Below, one piece after another: positions 1 through 7,043 of a DNA stretch of 18,446 nucleotides. Numbering within the stretch: position 1 is the first letter of the stretch; every line of letters starts with the position of its first letter. Origin of the DNA: Gammaproteobacteria bacterium (GTDB lineage Bacteria; Pseudomonadota; Gammaproteobacteria; Porifericomitales; Porifericomitaceae); assembly GCA_028817255.1 (NCBI GenBank), contig JAPPQA010000008.1, positions 1 through 18,446 of the forward strand, read 5' to 3'. The position numbers were made by a program, and so were the translations under genes. The notes under the pieces are model-generated. The model worked only from the letters and a program-made list of their open reading frames with translations. It made no database searches and was not told the DNA's origin.

Positions 1-293
1 AAGGACCGTACCGGCCCATGCGCGCCAGAATCGGACGCCCGCTCCGCGGGTCCTGTCCCAATTCCCTGCCGCCCGCCTCGCCGCCACCCGCCCGGCCTTT
101 GCGCTCGAACAATTCCAGCGCCTGTTCCAGGGTGATGGAGTCCAGGCGCTGCTCCGGCATCAGGCTGGCAAAGCGCGGCTTCTCCTTGTCGCCGCCGCTG
201 CCCATCTGCACATAAGGACCGTACCGGCCCATGCGCGCCAGAATCGGACGCCCGCTCCGCGGGTCCTGCCCCAACTCCCTGCCGCTCGCCTCG
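1..293. repeat. Near-identical direct repeat inside topA
   Basis: Bases 1-80 and 214-293 are direct copies 213 bp apart, a multiple of three, so the topA frame is kept. I count three differences over 80 bases (at 56, 62 and 73 of the left copy), all C/T; the first 55 bases are identical. Two differences are synonymous and one swaps Gly for Ser. Each copy encodes one topoisomerase C-terminal repeat unit. The left copy runs to the window edge and may extend further. Confidence 0.93.
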
Positions 294-2041
294 ATGCGGC
301 TGACCGTGCGTTCCTTTTCCTCGACCCGCTTCTTGAAGCTGCCCCAGAATTGTTTCATGACCGGGCGCCAACCCTTCTCGCCGCGAGAGATGGCGTCCAG
401 ATCGTTCTCCAGGTGGGCCGTGAAGTCGTAATCCACGTATTTCTCGAAATGCCGGGTCAGGAATCGGCTCACGACCCTGCCGATATCCGTAGGCACGAAG
501 CGTTTCTTCTCCATTTCCACGTACTTTCTCTGCCGCAAAGTGGAGACGATGCTGGCATAGGTGGAGGGACGGCCGATGCCGTGCTCTTCCAGGGCGCGCA
601 CCAGGCTCGCCTCCGAGTAACGCGGGGGCGGCGTGGTAAAGTGCTGATCGGCGCGCAGCTCGCGCAATGCGACACGGTCCCCCTGCTGCAACGGCGGCAG
701 CGCGCGTTCTTTTTCGTCCTCGCGCACCGGGTCGTCCTTGCCTTCCTCGTACACCGCCAGGAAGCCGGGCTTGCGTACCGTGGCGCCGTTGGCGCGGAAA
801 AGGTGGTCGCCCTTGCAGCCGAGGTCCACCGCCACGGTGTCTATGAGGGCCGAAGCCATCTGGGAGGCGACCGTTCTTTTCCAGATCAACTCGTACAGAC
901 GCCATTGATCCCGGTCCAGCAGGGCCTGCAGCTTGCCGTCGGGCAAGCGCTTGATGGCGGTCGGGCGGATCGCCTCGTGGGCCTCCTGGGCATTCTTGGC
1001 GCTGGTCTTGTAGCGCCGCGGCTGCGCCGGCAGCGATTCCTTGCCGTAGCGGCCGGCAATCAGGCCCCTGATGTCGCGCAGCGCCTCCGCGGACAGGTGC
1101 ACCGAGTCGGTGCGCATGTACGTGATCAACCCGCTCCTTACGCCGTCTCCCACATCCATGCCCTCGTAGAGCCGTTGGGCGACCCGCATGGTGTTCTGGG
1201 CGGAAAAGCCGAGCCGGCGGGCCGCTTCCTGTTGCAGCGTCGAGGTAATGAACGGCGGGGCGGGGTTCCGCCTGCGCTCCTTTTTCCGCACCTCCTGCAC
1301 GACCAATTCCCCCCCGGCGTCCTTGAGCAGGCGGCTGCGCATCTCGCGCGCGGATTCGCCGTCCGCGATGCTGAATTGCGTCAGTTTTTTGCCGCCGTAG
1401 CGGGTCAGGCGGCAGGGGAAAACACGGTCGGCATGGGAGGCGTCCGCCTCGATGGTCCAGTATTCCCGGGACTGGAAGCGCTCGATCTCTTCTTCGCGCT
1501 CCACGATCATGCACAGGGCGGGACTCTGCACGCGGCCGGCGGACAATCCGGCGCCGATCTTTTTCCAAAGCAGCGGGGATAAATTGAAGCCCACGAGGTA
1601 ATCCAGGCCCCGCCGGGCCTGCTGCGCGTCAATCAGGCTGTGGGAGAGCTCGCCGGGCCGCTCGAAGGCCTCCAGGATCGCAGCCCGCGTAATCTCGTGG
1701 AACACGACCCGGCAGACCCGCTTGCCTCGCAAGTCCACCTTTTCTTTGATCAGCTCGCACAAATGCCAGGCAATCGCCTCGCCCTCCCGGTCGGGGTCAG
1801 TGGCCAGATAAAGCACGTCCGCCTTGGCCATGGCCCTGCAGATCCGCTGGACGTGACGGGCGTTCTTTTCTATGGGCTGGTACTGCATGCGGAAGTCTTG
1901 TTCCGGGAGCACCGCGTCGTTCTTGGGCACGAGGTCCCTGACATGGCCGTAAGACGCAAGGATTTCGTGCCCTTTGCCCAGATAACGGCTCAGGGTGGCC
2001 GCCTTGGCCGGGGATTCCACGATTACCAGTGCCTTGTCCAT
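1..2041 (-). CDS. topA: DNA topoisomerase I (type IA), C-terminus beyond the window
   Basis: Relaxes negatively supercoiled DNA by passing a strand through a transient single-strand break with a 5'-phosphotyrosine link. The minus-strand frame opens with ATG at 2041-2039 and stays open to the left edge (about 680 codons), so the C-terminus is missing. Near the N-terminus is the TOPRIM motif IVESPAK with Glu9; the acidic motif DPDREGE follows with Asp82 and Asp84. The active-site motif YMRTDS puts the catalytic tyrosine at Tyr308, and GLSAGRVQS and GIGRPSTYAS are also present. The visible C-terminal part holds two copies of a Gly-rich topoisomerase C-terminal repeat containing GRYGPYV, coded at about 214-293 and 1-80. 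Whether zinc ribbons follow cannot be seen. The start lies 40 bp after the dprA stop, so co-transcription with dprA is likely. The ribosome-binding site is weak (GAGAG close to the ATG). The identification is secure. Confidence 0.97.
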   Translation of the reverse strand, partial: MDKALVIVESPAKAATLSRYLGKGHEILASYGHVRDLVPKNDAVLPEQDFRMQYQPIEKNARHVQRICRAMAKADVLYLATDPDREGEAIAWHLCELIKEKVDLRGKRVCRVVFHEITRAAILEAFERPGELSHSLIDAQQARRGLDYLVGFNLSPLLWKKIGAGLSAGRVQSPALCMIVEREEEIERFQSREYWTIEADASHADRVFPCRLTRYGGKKLTQFSIADGESAREMRSRLLKDAGGELVVQEVRKKERRRNPAPPFITSTLQQEAARRLGFSAQNTMRVAQRLYEGMDVGDGVRSGLITYMRTDSVHLSAEALRDIRGLIAGRYGKESLPAQPRRYKTSAKNAQEAHEAIRPTAIKRLPDGKLQALLDRDQWRLYELIWKRTVASQMASALIDTVAVDLGCKGDHLFRANGATVRKPGFLAVYEEGKDDPVREDEKERALPPLQQGDRVALRELRADQHFTTPPPRYSEASLVRALEEHGIGRPSTYASIVSTLRQRKYVEMEKKRFVPTDIGRVVSRFLTRHFEKYVDYDFTAHLENDLDAISRGEKGWRPVMKQFWGSFKKRVEEKERTVSRIEASGRELGQDPRSGRPILARMGRYGPYVQMGSGGDKEKPRFASLMPEQRLDSITLEQALELFERKGRAGGGEAGGRELGQDPRSGRPILARMGRYGP

Positions 2042-2081
2042 ATCTCTCGTTTACAGTACAGCGGCCGCCGCAACGCCGGCC

Positions 2082-3299
2082 TTATTTAAGCCTTTGATAG
2101 TTGCCGTCCAAACCGACGCGCACGCAGTTCTTGAGCTCCAGGGTAAAAAGCATGGAGGAAACCTCCGCGGGGGTCAATCCGCTTTTCCCCACCAGCGTGT
2201 CCACGGATACCGACTCCTCGTCGAAACACTCCAGGAGCCGGCGCAGCCCGGGGGGCAGTCCGGGCGGCAGCGAGGGCGGCAGCGAGGGCGCAGGCGGCCC
2301 CTGGGAAACGGCCCGGCCTGTAGCGAAGGAGCCGCCGATCTCTTCCAGCACATCGCTTACCGTTGCCACCAGCTTCGCCCCCTGCTGGATCAGGGAATGG
2401 CAGCCCCGCGACAGCGGGTTGGTAACGGCCCCGGGCACGGCGAATACGTCCCGCCCCTGGTCCAGGGCATGGCGGGCGGTAATCAGCGAGCCGCTGTCCA
2501 CCGTCGCCTCCACAACCAGGACGCCTGCGCTCAGCCCGCTGATGATCCGATTGCGGCGCGGGAAATTGCCGGGCCACGGGGGCGTGCCGCGGGGGAACTC
2601 CGACAATACGGCGCCCTGACTAGCGATCCGGCAGGCCAGCTCGCGGTGCGCTCTGGGGTAAACGCGGTCCGGGCCGGTCCCGGCCACGGCGAGCGTCACC
2701 CCGCCTCCCTCCAGGGCGCCCCAGTGCGCGCAGCCGTCAATCCCGCGGGCGAGGCCGCTGGTCACCGCCAGGCCCGCCGCCGCCAATTCCCGCGACAATC
2801 GCCGGGCGAGGCGCCTGCCGTAGCCGGAGGCGCGACGACTGCCTACCACCGCCACTTGCGCCCTGTGCAGCAGCGCCGGGTCCCCCTCTACGAAAAGGAC
2901 ACCGGGAGGCGCGAAGATTTCGCGCAACAACGGGGGATAGCGCTGGTCCGCGAGCGTCAACAGGGTGCGTTTGCCGGCCTCCAGCCAGCGCAGGTCCCGC
3001 TCAATGGCCGCCCAGTCGGGATGCGACAGGGCCTCGATCGCCTGGCGCGGGCCGCCCGGCCTGCCGTAAAGCGCCCGCCCCGCCTCCAGCATCCGAGCGG
3101 GAGTGCCGTAGCGGGCCAGCAAGCCCGGGAGAAAACCGGGCGCGGCCCACTGCGCGGCGCGGTGCAGAACCAGCCAACAGATGGACTCGTCTTCGTCCTT
3201 GAGACGCTGTGCGGTAATTCCCTTTACCTTCCTTGCGTTTATCCGACTGCCGGACGGTCGGCGAACGCCGCCCCCGCAAGGCCCTGCCCCGCCCGGCAA
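2082..3299 (-). CDS. dprA: DNA processing protein DprA (Smf)
   Basis: DprA protects incoming single-stranded DNA and loads RecA onto it during natural transformation. With the TTG start at 3299 the protein has 405 residues. The Rossmann-like core holds VVGSRRAS (151-158), GLARGIDG (182-189), a PPWPGNFPRRNRIISGLS segment (240-257) and GSLITARHALDQGRDVFAVPG-type sequence (270-290). A winged-helix DML1-like domain forms the C-terminus (about 352-400). A Pro-rich linker (about 337-352) joins the two and is encoded by a short 12-bp tandem repeat. Family similarity begins only at about residue 34, so the first 33 residues, which are Gly/Arg-rich, may not be translated. No ATG, GTG or TTG lies closer to the core; see the separate start-site entry. 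The gene sits between the LysM gene and topA, as in many gammaproteobacteria. Function is secure; the start is not. Confidence 0.94.
   Translation of the reverse strand: MPGGAGPCGGGVRRPSGSRINARKVKGITAQRLKDEDESICWLVLHRAAQWAAPGFLPGLLARYGTPARMLEAGRALYGRPGGPRQAIEALSHPDWAAIERDLRWLEAGKRTLLTLADQRYPPLLREIFAPPGVLFVEGDPALLHRAQVAVVGSRRASGYGRRLARRLSRELAAAGLAVTSGLARGIDGCAHWGALEGGGVTLAVAGTGPDRVYPRAHRELACRIASQGAVLSEFPRGTPPWPGNFPRRNRIISGLSAGVLVVEATVDSGSLITARHALDQGRDVFAVPGAVTNPLSRGCHSLIQQGAKLVATVSDVLEEIGGSFATGRAVSQGPPAPSLPPSLPPGLPPGLRRLLECFDEESVSVDTLVGKSGLTPAEVSSMLFTLELKNCVRVGLDGNYQRLK
2251..2286. repeat. Three 12-bp tandem units in the dprA linker
   Basis: Three consecutive 12-base units, two of them identical (GGCGGCAGCGAG on the plus strand), encode the Leu-Pro-Pro-Ser/Gly pattern of the DprA interdomain linker. 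Each unit is four codons, so copy-number change keeps the frame. Confidence 0.8.
3216..3240 (-). promoter_or_regulatory. Possible non-canonical dprA start (ATT) with Shine-Dalgarno-like sequence
   Basis: Read on the minus strand, AAGGAAGG is followed after about 8 bases by an in-frame ATT at 3218-3216. DprA family similarity begins a few codons later. No in-frame NTG codon lies between the TTG at 3299 and the conserved core. Initiation at AUU is known for infC but is rare, so this is only a candidate. The alternatives are TTG at 3299 or ATA within the same stretch. Confidence 0.25.
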
Positions 3300-3300
3300 T

Positions 3301-3321
3301 CCCGGGGAATATACCCCAGGG
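3301..3321 (-). other. Hairpin between the LysM gene stop and the dprA TTG start
   Basis: CCCGGGG, a 6-base AATATA loop, and CCCC-A-GGG form a 7-bp stem with one bulged A. It lies in the 33-bp gap after the LysM-gene stop and directly before the TTG at 3299. No T-run follows it on the minus strand, so it is not a good intrinsic terminator. It could limit translation from the TTG or act as an RNA-processing site. A role is inferred only. Confidence 0.35.
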
Positions 3322-3332
3322 AAAGGCTGCCG

Positions 3333-4682
3333 TCAGGGGTTTTTCACCAAATCATGAAGATATACCGGGAAATCTATATCCATGATCAGCCCGTAGCTGA
3401 CCTCCGGGAAAGTCCGAAAAACCAACAGGTGGCCGTTTCTCTGTCCCTCCAATTCCACCTGCTCGGGATGCTGGGTCGGGCCGCCTATGTAACGCACCAG
3501 GCCGCTGCGATTGAAGGTATTCGCCAGCCCCCTCACATCGTTGAAGATGCTGCTCAGCAGGTTATCCGTCGCGCTGACGTCCTCGTATCGGAAGCGTATG
3601 CGCTCCGCCTGATCTTGCCTGGCCATCAACTCAGCGCTGAGAGGGTCTTCAAAGCGAATTTGCTGCTGCTGAATGGCCAGGACATGGCCCACCTCCAAGC
3701 CTGCATTTTCCCCTACGTCCAATACCACGACCTGGCGTTCCGCGGCGACCACAAGGCCTCCGAAAACATCTATGATCTGGCCGGAAACCTCCCGGGATGG
3801 AGGCCGCGGGAAAAAAGAGACCAGACTCTCGTCCTCTCCTTCCTGCTGTACGTAAAGCCTGTCGCCCTGCCGCAACGGGCGCTTGAAACTCTTGATAAAA
3901 CCGATTGACGGATCGCCGAACCGGATGATCTCGACATCGCCTACATAAACCAATTCCTGTCCCAGGATTCGATCCGGAAGAGCCGGGTCGCGGTACAGGC
4001 GCCTCTCGCGATAGACGCTATAAGTCACCTGAGCCGGGTCCAGCTTGCCCCTGACATAGACCTTGCCAACCGCCGCGTACACCCGGTGCGCGGTACTATC
4101 AATCACGGTTGACAGTACGTAGGGCCATTCGTCGGATTGCCTCCCAGGCACCACGCGCACATCGGCCAGGTAATGCTGGATCTCGTACAACGGGATCGCA
4201 GGAATGCTCTGCTCGCGAGGATAGATGCGCGCCTGGGGACTCAGTTTGACGAAGCGATCCTGCTTGCTCCCGGCCTGCTGCCCCGGCTGCTGACCCGGCT
4301 GTTGCCCCGGTTGCTGACCCGGTTGCTGGCCCGGCTGCTGCCCCGGTTGCTGACCCGCCTGTTGCCCCGGTCGTTGACCTGCCCCGGCGCGCTCCAGGGT
4401 AAGAACCGGCTCCCCTTCCCGATATACCAAACGGATTATGTCCCCCGGATAGATGAGGTGAGGATCTTCGATCTGCGGGTTAATCCTCCACAGTTCCGGC
4501 CAGCGCCAGGGCTGGGCCAGGAACCGGCTGGCAATATCCCACAACGTGTCCCCCTTCTGCACCACATGGCTTTCCGGATGACCGGGGGCGAGAACGGTCT
4601 CTGCCTGGCAGGGAGCTGCCGACAGGAACAAGAAGCACCAGACAATTGCAGTTTTGCGTGAAAACGTCCGTGAAAACATCAT
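3333..4682 (-). CDS. Secreted LysM-domain protein
   Basis: A 449-residue exported protein. Residues 1-27 form a Sec signal peptide: basic N-terminus, hydrophobic core, and likely cleavage after CQA. There is no lipobox at Cys25. One LysM domain follows at about 39-86 (VVQKGDTLWDIA to YPGDIIRL), which in known families binds peptidoglycan. A low-complexity linker of nine Gly-Gln-Gln-Pro-type units spans about 102-138. The remaining 300 residues resemble the uncharacterised C-terminal part of the LysM proteins that sit beside dprA in many proteobacteria; I cannot assign a catalytic function. The start is the first of two adjacent ATGs at 4682; an AGGA about 8 bases upstream supports it. The gene is divergent from def and is the first gene of the leftward unit with dprA and topA. 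It may act in cell-envelope maintenance, but that is inference from LysM and the signal peptide. Confidence 0.93.
   Translation of the reverse strand: MMFSRTFSRKTAIVWCFLFLSAAPCQAETVLAPGHPESHVVQKGDTLWDIASRFLAQPWRWPELWRINPQIEDPHLIYPGDIIRLVYREGEPVLTLERAGAGQRPGQQAGQQPGQQPGQQPGQQPGQQPGQQPGQQAGSKQDRFVKLSPQARIYPREQSIPAIPLYEIQHYLADVRVVPGRQSDEWPYVLSTVIDSTAHRVYAAVGKVYVRGKLDPAQVTYSVYRERRLYRDPALPDRILGQELVYVGDVEIIRFGDPSIGFIKSFKRPLRQGDRLYVQQEGEDESLVSFFPRPPSREVSGQIIDVFGGLVVAAERQVVVLDVGENAGLEVGHVLAIQQQQIRFEDPLSAELMARQDQAERIRFRYEDVSATDNLLSSIFNDVRGLANTFNRSGLVRYIGGPTQHPEQVELEGQRNGHLLVFRTFPEVSYGLIMDIDFPVYLHDLVKNP
4272..4379. repeat. 12-bp minisatellite, nine units, within the LysM gene
   Basis: 108 bases made of nine 12-bp units encode GQRP, GQQA, six GQQP and GQQA on the minus strand. 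Units differ mainly at third positions (plus-strand forms such as CCCGGTTGCTGA and CCCGGCTGCTGC). The unit length is a multiple of three, so gain or loss of units changes linker length without breaking the frame. Confidence 0.93.
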
Positions 4683-4798
4683 TTTTTATCCTGCTTTTTT
4701 CTGTTTGACCAAAACGGTTCGAGGCCGTGCTAAACTTCCTGTAGTATCTAAGGCCTGCAAATAGTATAACATATTTTTCAACTTTGTGAGGTAACAGC
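4683..4798. promoter_or_regulatory. Divergent promoter region between the LysM gene and def
   Basis: This 116-bp spacer is AT-rich compared with its surroundings. For the leftward genes, the minus strand carries an extended -10, TGTTATACT, at 4771-4763, without a clear -35. For def, the plus strand offers TATAAC at 4765-4770 with no good -35. It also carries TTGACC at 4705-4710, paired at a long 20-base spacing with TAAACT at 4731-4736. The def Shine-Dalgarno is GAGG at 4788-4791, seven bases from the ATG. The region must contain both promoters; the exact elements are uncertain. Confidence 0.6.
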
Positions 4799-5320
4799 AT
4801 GGCCATCCTGGAAGTTCTACACCACCCCCACCCTCTGTTACGACAAAAGGCGCTGCCGGTGGAGGCGATTGACGGCGAGATCCGCACTCTGGCGCAAAAC
4901 ATGCTGGAGACCATGTACGCGGAAGGGGGCATCGGGCTGGCCGCCAACCAGGTCGGCGTCAGCAGGCGGGTCGTGGTCATTGACCTCGCCGAGGACCGTA
5001 GCCAGTCCATGTGCCTGATCAACCCCGAAATCATATTCCGCGAGGGCGAAACGGCAATACAGGAAGGCTGCCTGTCCGTACCCGGAGTATTCGAGCCCGT
5101 GCCGCGAAGCCAGAAAATCCGCCTGCAGGCCATGAACTTAGAGGGCGGTGTCGTGGACCGGCACTGCGACGGACTGCTGGCCATCTGCATACAGCACGAG
5201 ATCGATCACCTGAACGGCAAGCTTTTGATTGACTACCTGTCGCCCCTGAAGCGGCAGCGGTTCGAAAAAAAGCGCAACAAGCAACGGAAAAAGATTTCTG
5301 TACAGCAATCCGCCTTGTGA
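4799..5320 (+). CDS. def: Peptide deformylase
   Basis: Removes the formyl group from the N-terminal formyl-methionine of new proteins in the cytoplasm; a metal-dependent (Fe2+ or Zn2+) hydrolase. The product has 173 residues, usual for the bacterial class. All three family motifs are intact: GIGLAANQVG (44-53), EGCLSVPG with the metal ligand Cys91, and QHEIDHLNG with ligands His133 and His137 and catalytic Glu134. The C-terminus is a Lys/Arg-rich helix (about 150-165), as in enzymes that dock on the ribosome. The ATG at 4799 is preceded by a good Shine-Dalgarno. Its TGA overlaps the GTG start of fmt, so the two enzymes that remove and add the formyl group are translationally coupled. Confidence 0.98.
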   Translation: MAILEVLHHPHPLLRQKALPVEAIDGEIRTLAQNMLETMYAEGGIGLAANQVGVSRRVVVIDLAEDRSQSMCLINPEIIFREGETAIQEGCLSVPGVFEPVPRSQKIRLQAMNLEGGVVDRHCDGLLAICIQHEIDHLNGKLLIDYLSPLKRQRFEKKRNKQRKKISVQQSAL

Positions 5321-6273
5321 AGGAACCCGCGCTACGGCTGGGGTTTGCCGGTTCTTCGGACATTGCCCGGGATACCTTGCGGCATATCCTGGAATCCAGC
5401 CCCCACCCAGTGGAGATCGTGCTGACCCGGCCCGACCGGAAGGCAGGGCGTAAGCTGCGAACGACCGCGACCCCGGTACGGCAATTCGCCGAGCGCCGCG
5501 GCCTGAAGGTATTGCAACCCGCCCGCGGCGCCGAGATTGCCGCGATCCGCGAATTGAGTGGCCTGGATCTGCTGGTGGTGGTCGCATACGGACTCCTGAT
5601 CCCCGCGCAGTCTCTGCGGAAACCTCGGCTGGGCTGCCTGAATCTGCATTTCTCCCTGTTGCCGCGGTGGCGGGGGGCGGCCCCGATGCAACATGCAATC
5701 CTGGCCGGCGACCAGGAAACCGGCGTCAGCGTATTCCAACTCGACGAAGGCCTGGACAGCGGCCCGATACTGCGTCAGGCAAGCCGCGAAATCGGGGCTC
5801 GGGAAACGACTGCCACCCTGGAGCGGGGCCTGGCCGAATTGGGGCGCCGTTGCCTGCTGGAGATGCTACAGGAGGCGCAGGCGGGCCGGCTCCGGGCCTG
5901 CGCCCAGGAGGAAAGGCTCGCCACCTACGCCCCCCGGATCACCAAGCGCCAGGCGCGGATTGACTGGAACTGCCCGGCTGCCGAGATCGCCCGGCAGGTG
6001 CGGGCATTCAACCCGTGGCCGGTCGCCCACACGGAACTGGGCCCGTTGCGCCTGCGGGTATGGGAGGCGACCGCGATGCCGGGCCCCAGCAACGTCGCCC
6101 CCGGCACGGTAATGCGCGCCGCCCCCTGCGGCATTGACGTCGCGGCCGGCGATAACCGGCGCCTGCGGCTGCTGACCGTGCAATCTCCCGGGGGGCGCCC
6201 CTTGAGCGCCGCCGCATTCCTGAACGGCCGGCCGGAACTGCGCGAGCGGTACCGGCAGAACGGGGGACCCTGA
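5317..6273 (+). CDS. fmt: Methionyl-tRNA formyltransferase
   Basis: Transfers a formyl group from 10-formyl-tetrahydrofolate to Met-tRNA(fMet) for translation initiation. The product has 318 residues, close to the usual 310-320. The formyltransferase domain holds the catalytic triad region: Asn109 and His111 in NLHFSLLPRWRGAAP, and Asp147 in DEGLDSGP. The C-terminal tRNA-binding domain begins near residue 205 (ITKRQARIDW). GTG at 5317 is chosen because it overlaps the def stop as GTGA and the folate-domain sequence (LRLGFAGSSDIA) begins directly after it. In related genomes rsmB, and in many betaproteobacteria also htpX, follows this gene. Here neither is present. Confidence 0.98.
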   Translation: MKEPALRLGFAGSSDIARDTLRHILESSPHPVEIVLTRPDRKAGRKLRTTATPVRQFAERRGLKVLQPARGAEIAAIRELSGLDLLVVVAYGLLIPAQSLRKPRLGCLNLHFSLLPRWRGAAPMQHAILAGDQETGVSVFQLDEGLDSGPILRQASREIGARETTATLERGLAELGRRCLLEMLQEAQAGRLRACAQEERLATYAPRITKRQARIDWNCPAAEIARQVRAFNPWPVAHTELGPLRLRVWEATAMPGPSNVAPGTVMRAAPCGIDVAAGDNRRLRLLTVQSPGGRPLSAAAFLNGRPELRERYRQNGGP

Positions 6274-6464
6274 AAATGGGGGCCCTGGAAAAGTGAGCGC
6301 GCGGGACGGCGCGGCACCCTGGCGACGGGCCGCGACCGGCGCCCCGGCCGCGGGCGGCCCGCTCCCGGCGCCGACGGGGGCGCACCGGACGGGAAGGGCC
6401 GCCTGAAGTGCTACACTGTTCCCCACAAAAACCGCCCTGGCGCAACCCCGATCCAGATGCCCCA
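6274..6464 (+). other. GC-rich gap between fmt and the DUF4390 gene; possible rsmB relic
   Basis: About 190 bases with no recognised gene. A GTG at 6293 opens a 37-codon frame ending at TGA 6404-6406; its product is Ala/Arg/Pro/Gly-rich and I do not recognise it. A second frame from ATG 6276 has only six codons. An extended -10-like TGCTACACT lies at 6409-6417 without a -35 match, and could drive the DUF4390-ntrYX genes. The gap sits exactly where rsmB is found in related clusters, so it may be a remnant, but I see no RsmB motif in it. Confidence 0.4.
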
Positions 6465-7043
6465 ATGCCCGCCCGCAACAACAGCCGCCTCCGCCGCCCG
6501 TGCTTCCGGAGCGCCGTCATACTCTGCCTGCTGACGCTCGCGCCGGCGGCAGCAGCGCAGATCCATTTCGGCGACGTACGGCTGTACCTGAACGACGACA
6601 GATACCATCTGGCAACCGATATCCGCTACGAATTCAGTACAGATGTCGTCGAGGCGCTGGCCCACGGGGTCGCGCTGCGGATCAGCACCGAACTCCGGGT
6701 CCACAAGCAGCGGCGGTGGCTATGGGACCAGCGCCTCCTGGCCAAAGAGCTGCTCTACCGCCTGGAGTACCACGTGCTGAGCGGACAATACCTCCTTACC
6801 GAGCAGGAAACGGGAAGAAGGCGGCACTTCCGCTCCCTGGAGGATGTGCTTGAGGACATGGGCCGGCTCTCGGACATCCCCCTGATCGAGGCCGGCAACC
6901 TGGCGCCGAAACATTCGTATGTCGTCTCTCTGCGCACGCGCCTGGACATCGAAGAACTGCCCGCGCCGCTCAATCCCCTGGCCTATGTACGCAACAACTG
7001 GAGCCTCATCAGCCCTTGGCTGGAGTTGAAATTACGGCAATGA
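6465..7043 (+). CDS. DUF4390 domain protein, exported
   Basis: A 192-residue protein of unknown function. It has a basic N-terminus and a hydrophobic segment (about 13-30, ending AAAAQ) typical of a Sec signal peptide, followed by a beta-rich domain (IHFGDVRLYLNDDRYHLATDI and on). The family is recognised from this pattern and from its usual place directly upstream of ntrYX in beta- and some gammaproteobacteria. The ATG at 6465 is chosen because the signal peptide follows it; a GTG at 6408 in frame would add 19 unlikely residues. No clear Shine-Dalgarno is seen. The TGA overlaps the ntrY ATG (ATGA at 7040-7043), which points to coupled expression with the sensor kinase. A periplasmic role linked to NtrY signalling is plausible but only inferred from position. 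Confidence 0.85.
   Translation: MPARNNSRLRRPCFRSAVILCLLTLAPAAAAQIHFGDVRLYLNDDRYHLATDIRYEFSTDVVEALAHGVALRISTELRVHKQRRWLWDQRLLAKELLYRLEYHVLSGQYLLTEQETGRRRHFRSLEDVLEDMGRLSDIPLIEAGNLAPKHSYVVSLRTRLDIEELPAPLNPLAYVRNNWSLISPWLELKLRQ

Noticed and set aside
350..1582. 410-codon plus-strand open frame opposite topA
   Set aside because: It is the reverse reading of the topA core, where the active-site and TOPRIM-linked motifs are conserved on the minus strand.
3301..3321. Intrinsic terminator between the LysM gene and dprA
   Set aside because: The hairpin is real but has no T-run after it on the minus strand, and the neighbouring genes are close and in the same direction.
1995..3908. 637-codon plus-strand open frame across the topA end, dprA and the LysM gene
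   Set aside because: It crosses three real minus-strand genes and their gaps, and has no domain.
4705..4736. Firm sigma-70 promoter for def (TTGACC with TAAACT)
   Set aside because: The spacing of 20 bases is too long and the -10 is poor, so it is kept only as a candidate within the divergent promoter region.
6293..6406. 37-codon GTG frame as a real small gene
   Set aside because: Its composition is what random GC-rich DNA gives, the ribosome-binding site is weak, and nothing in the product is recognisable.
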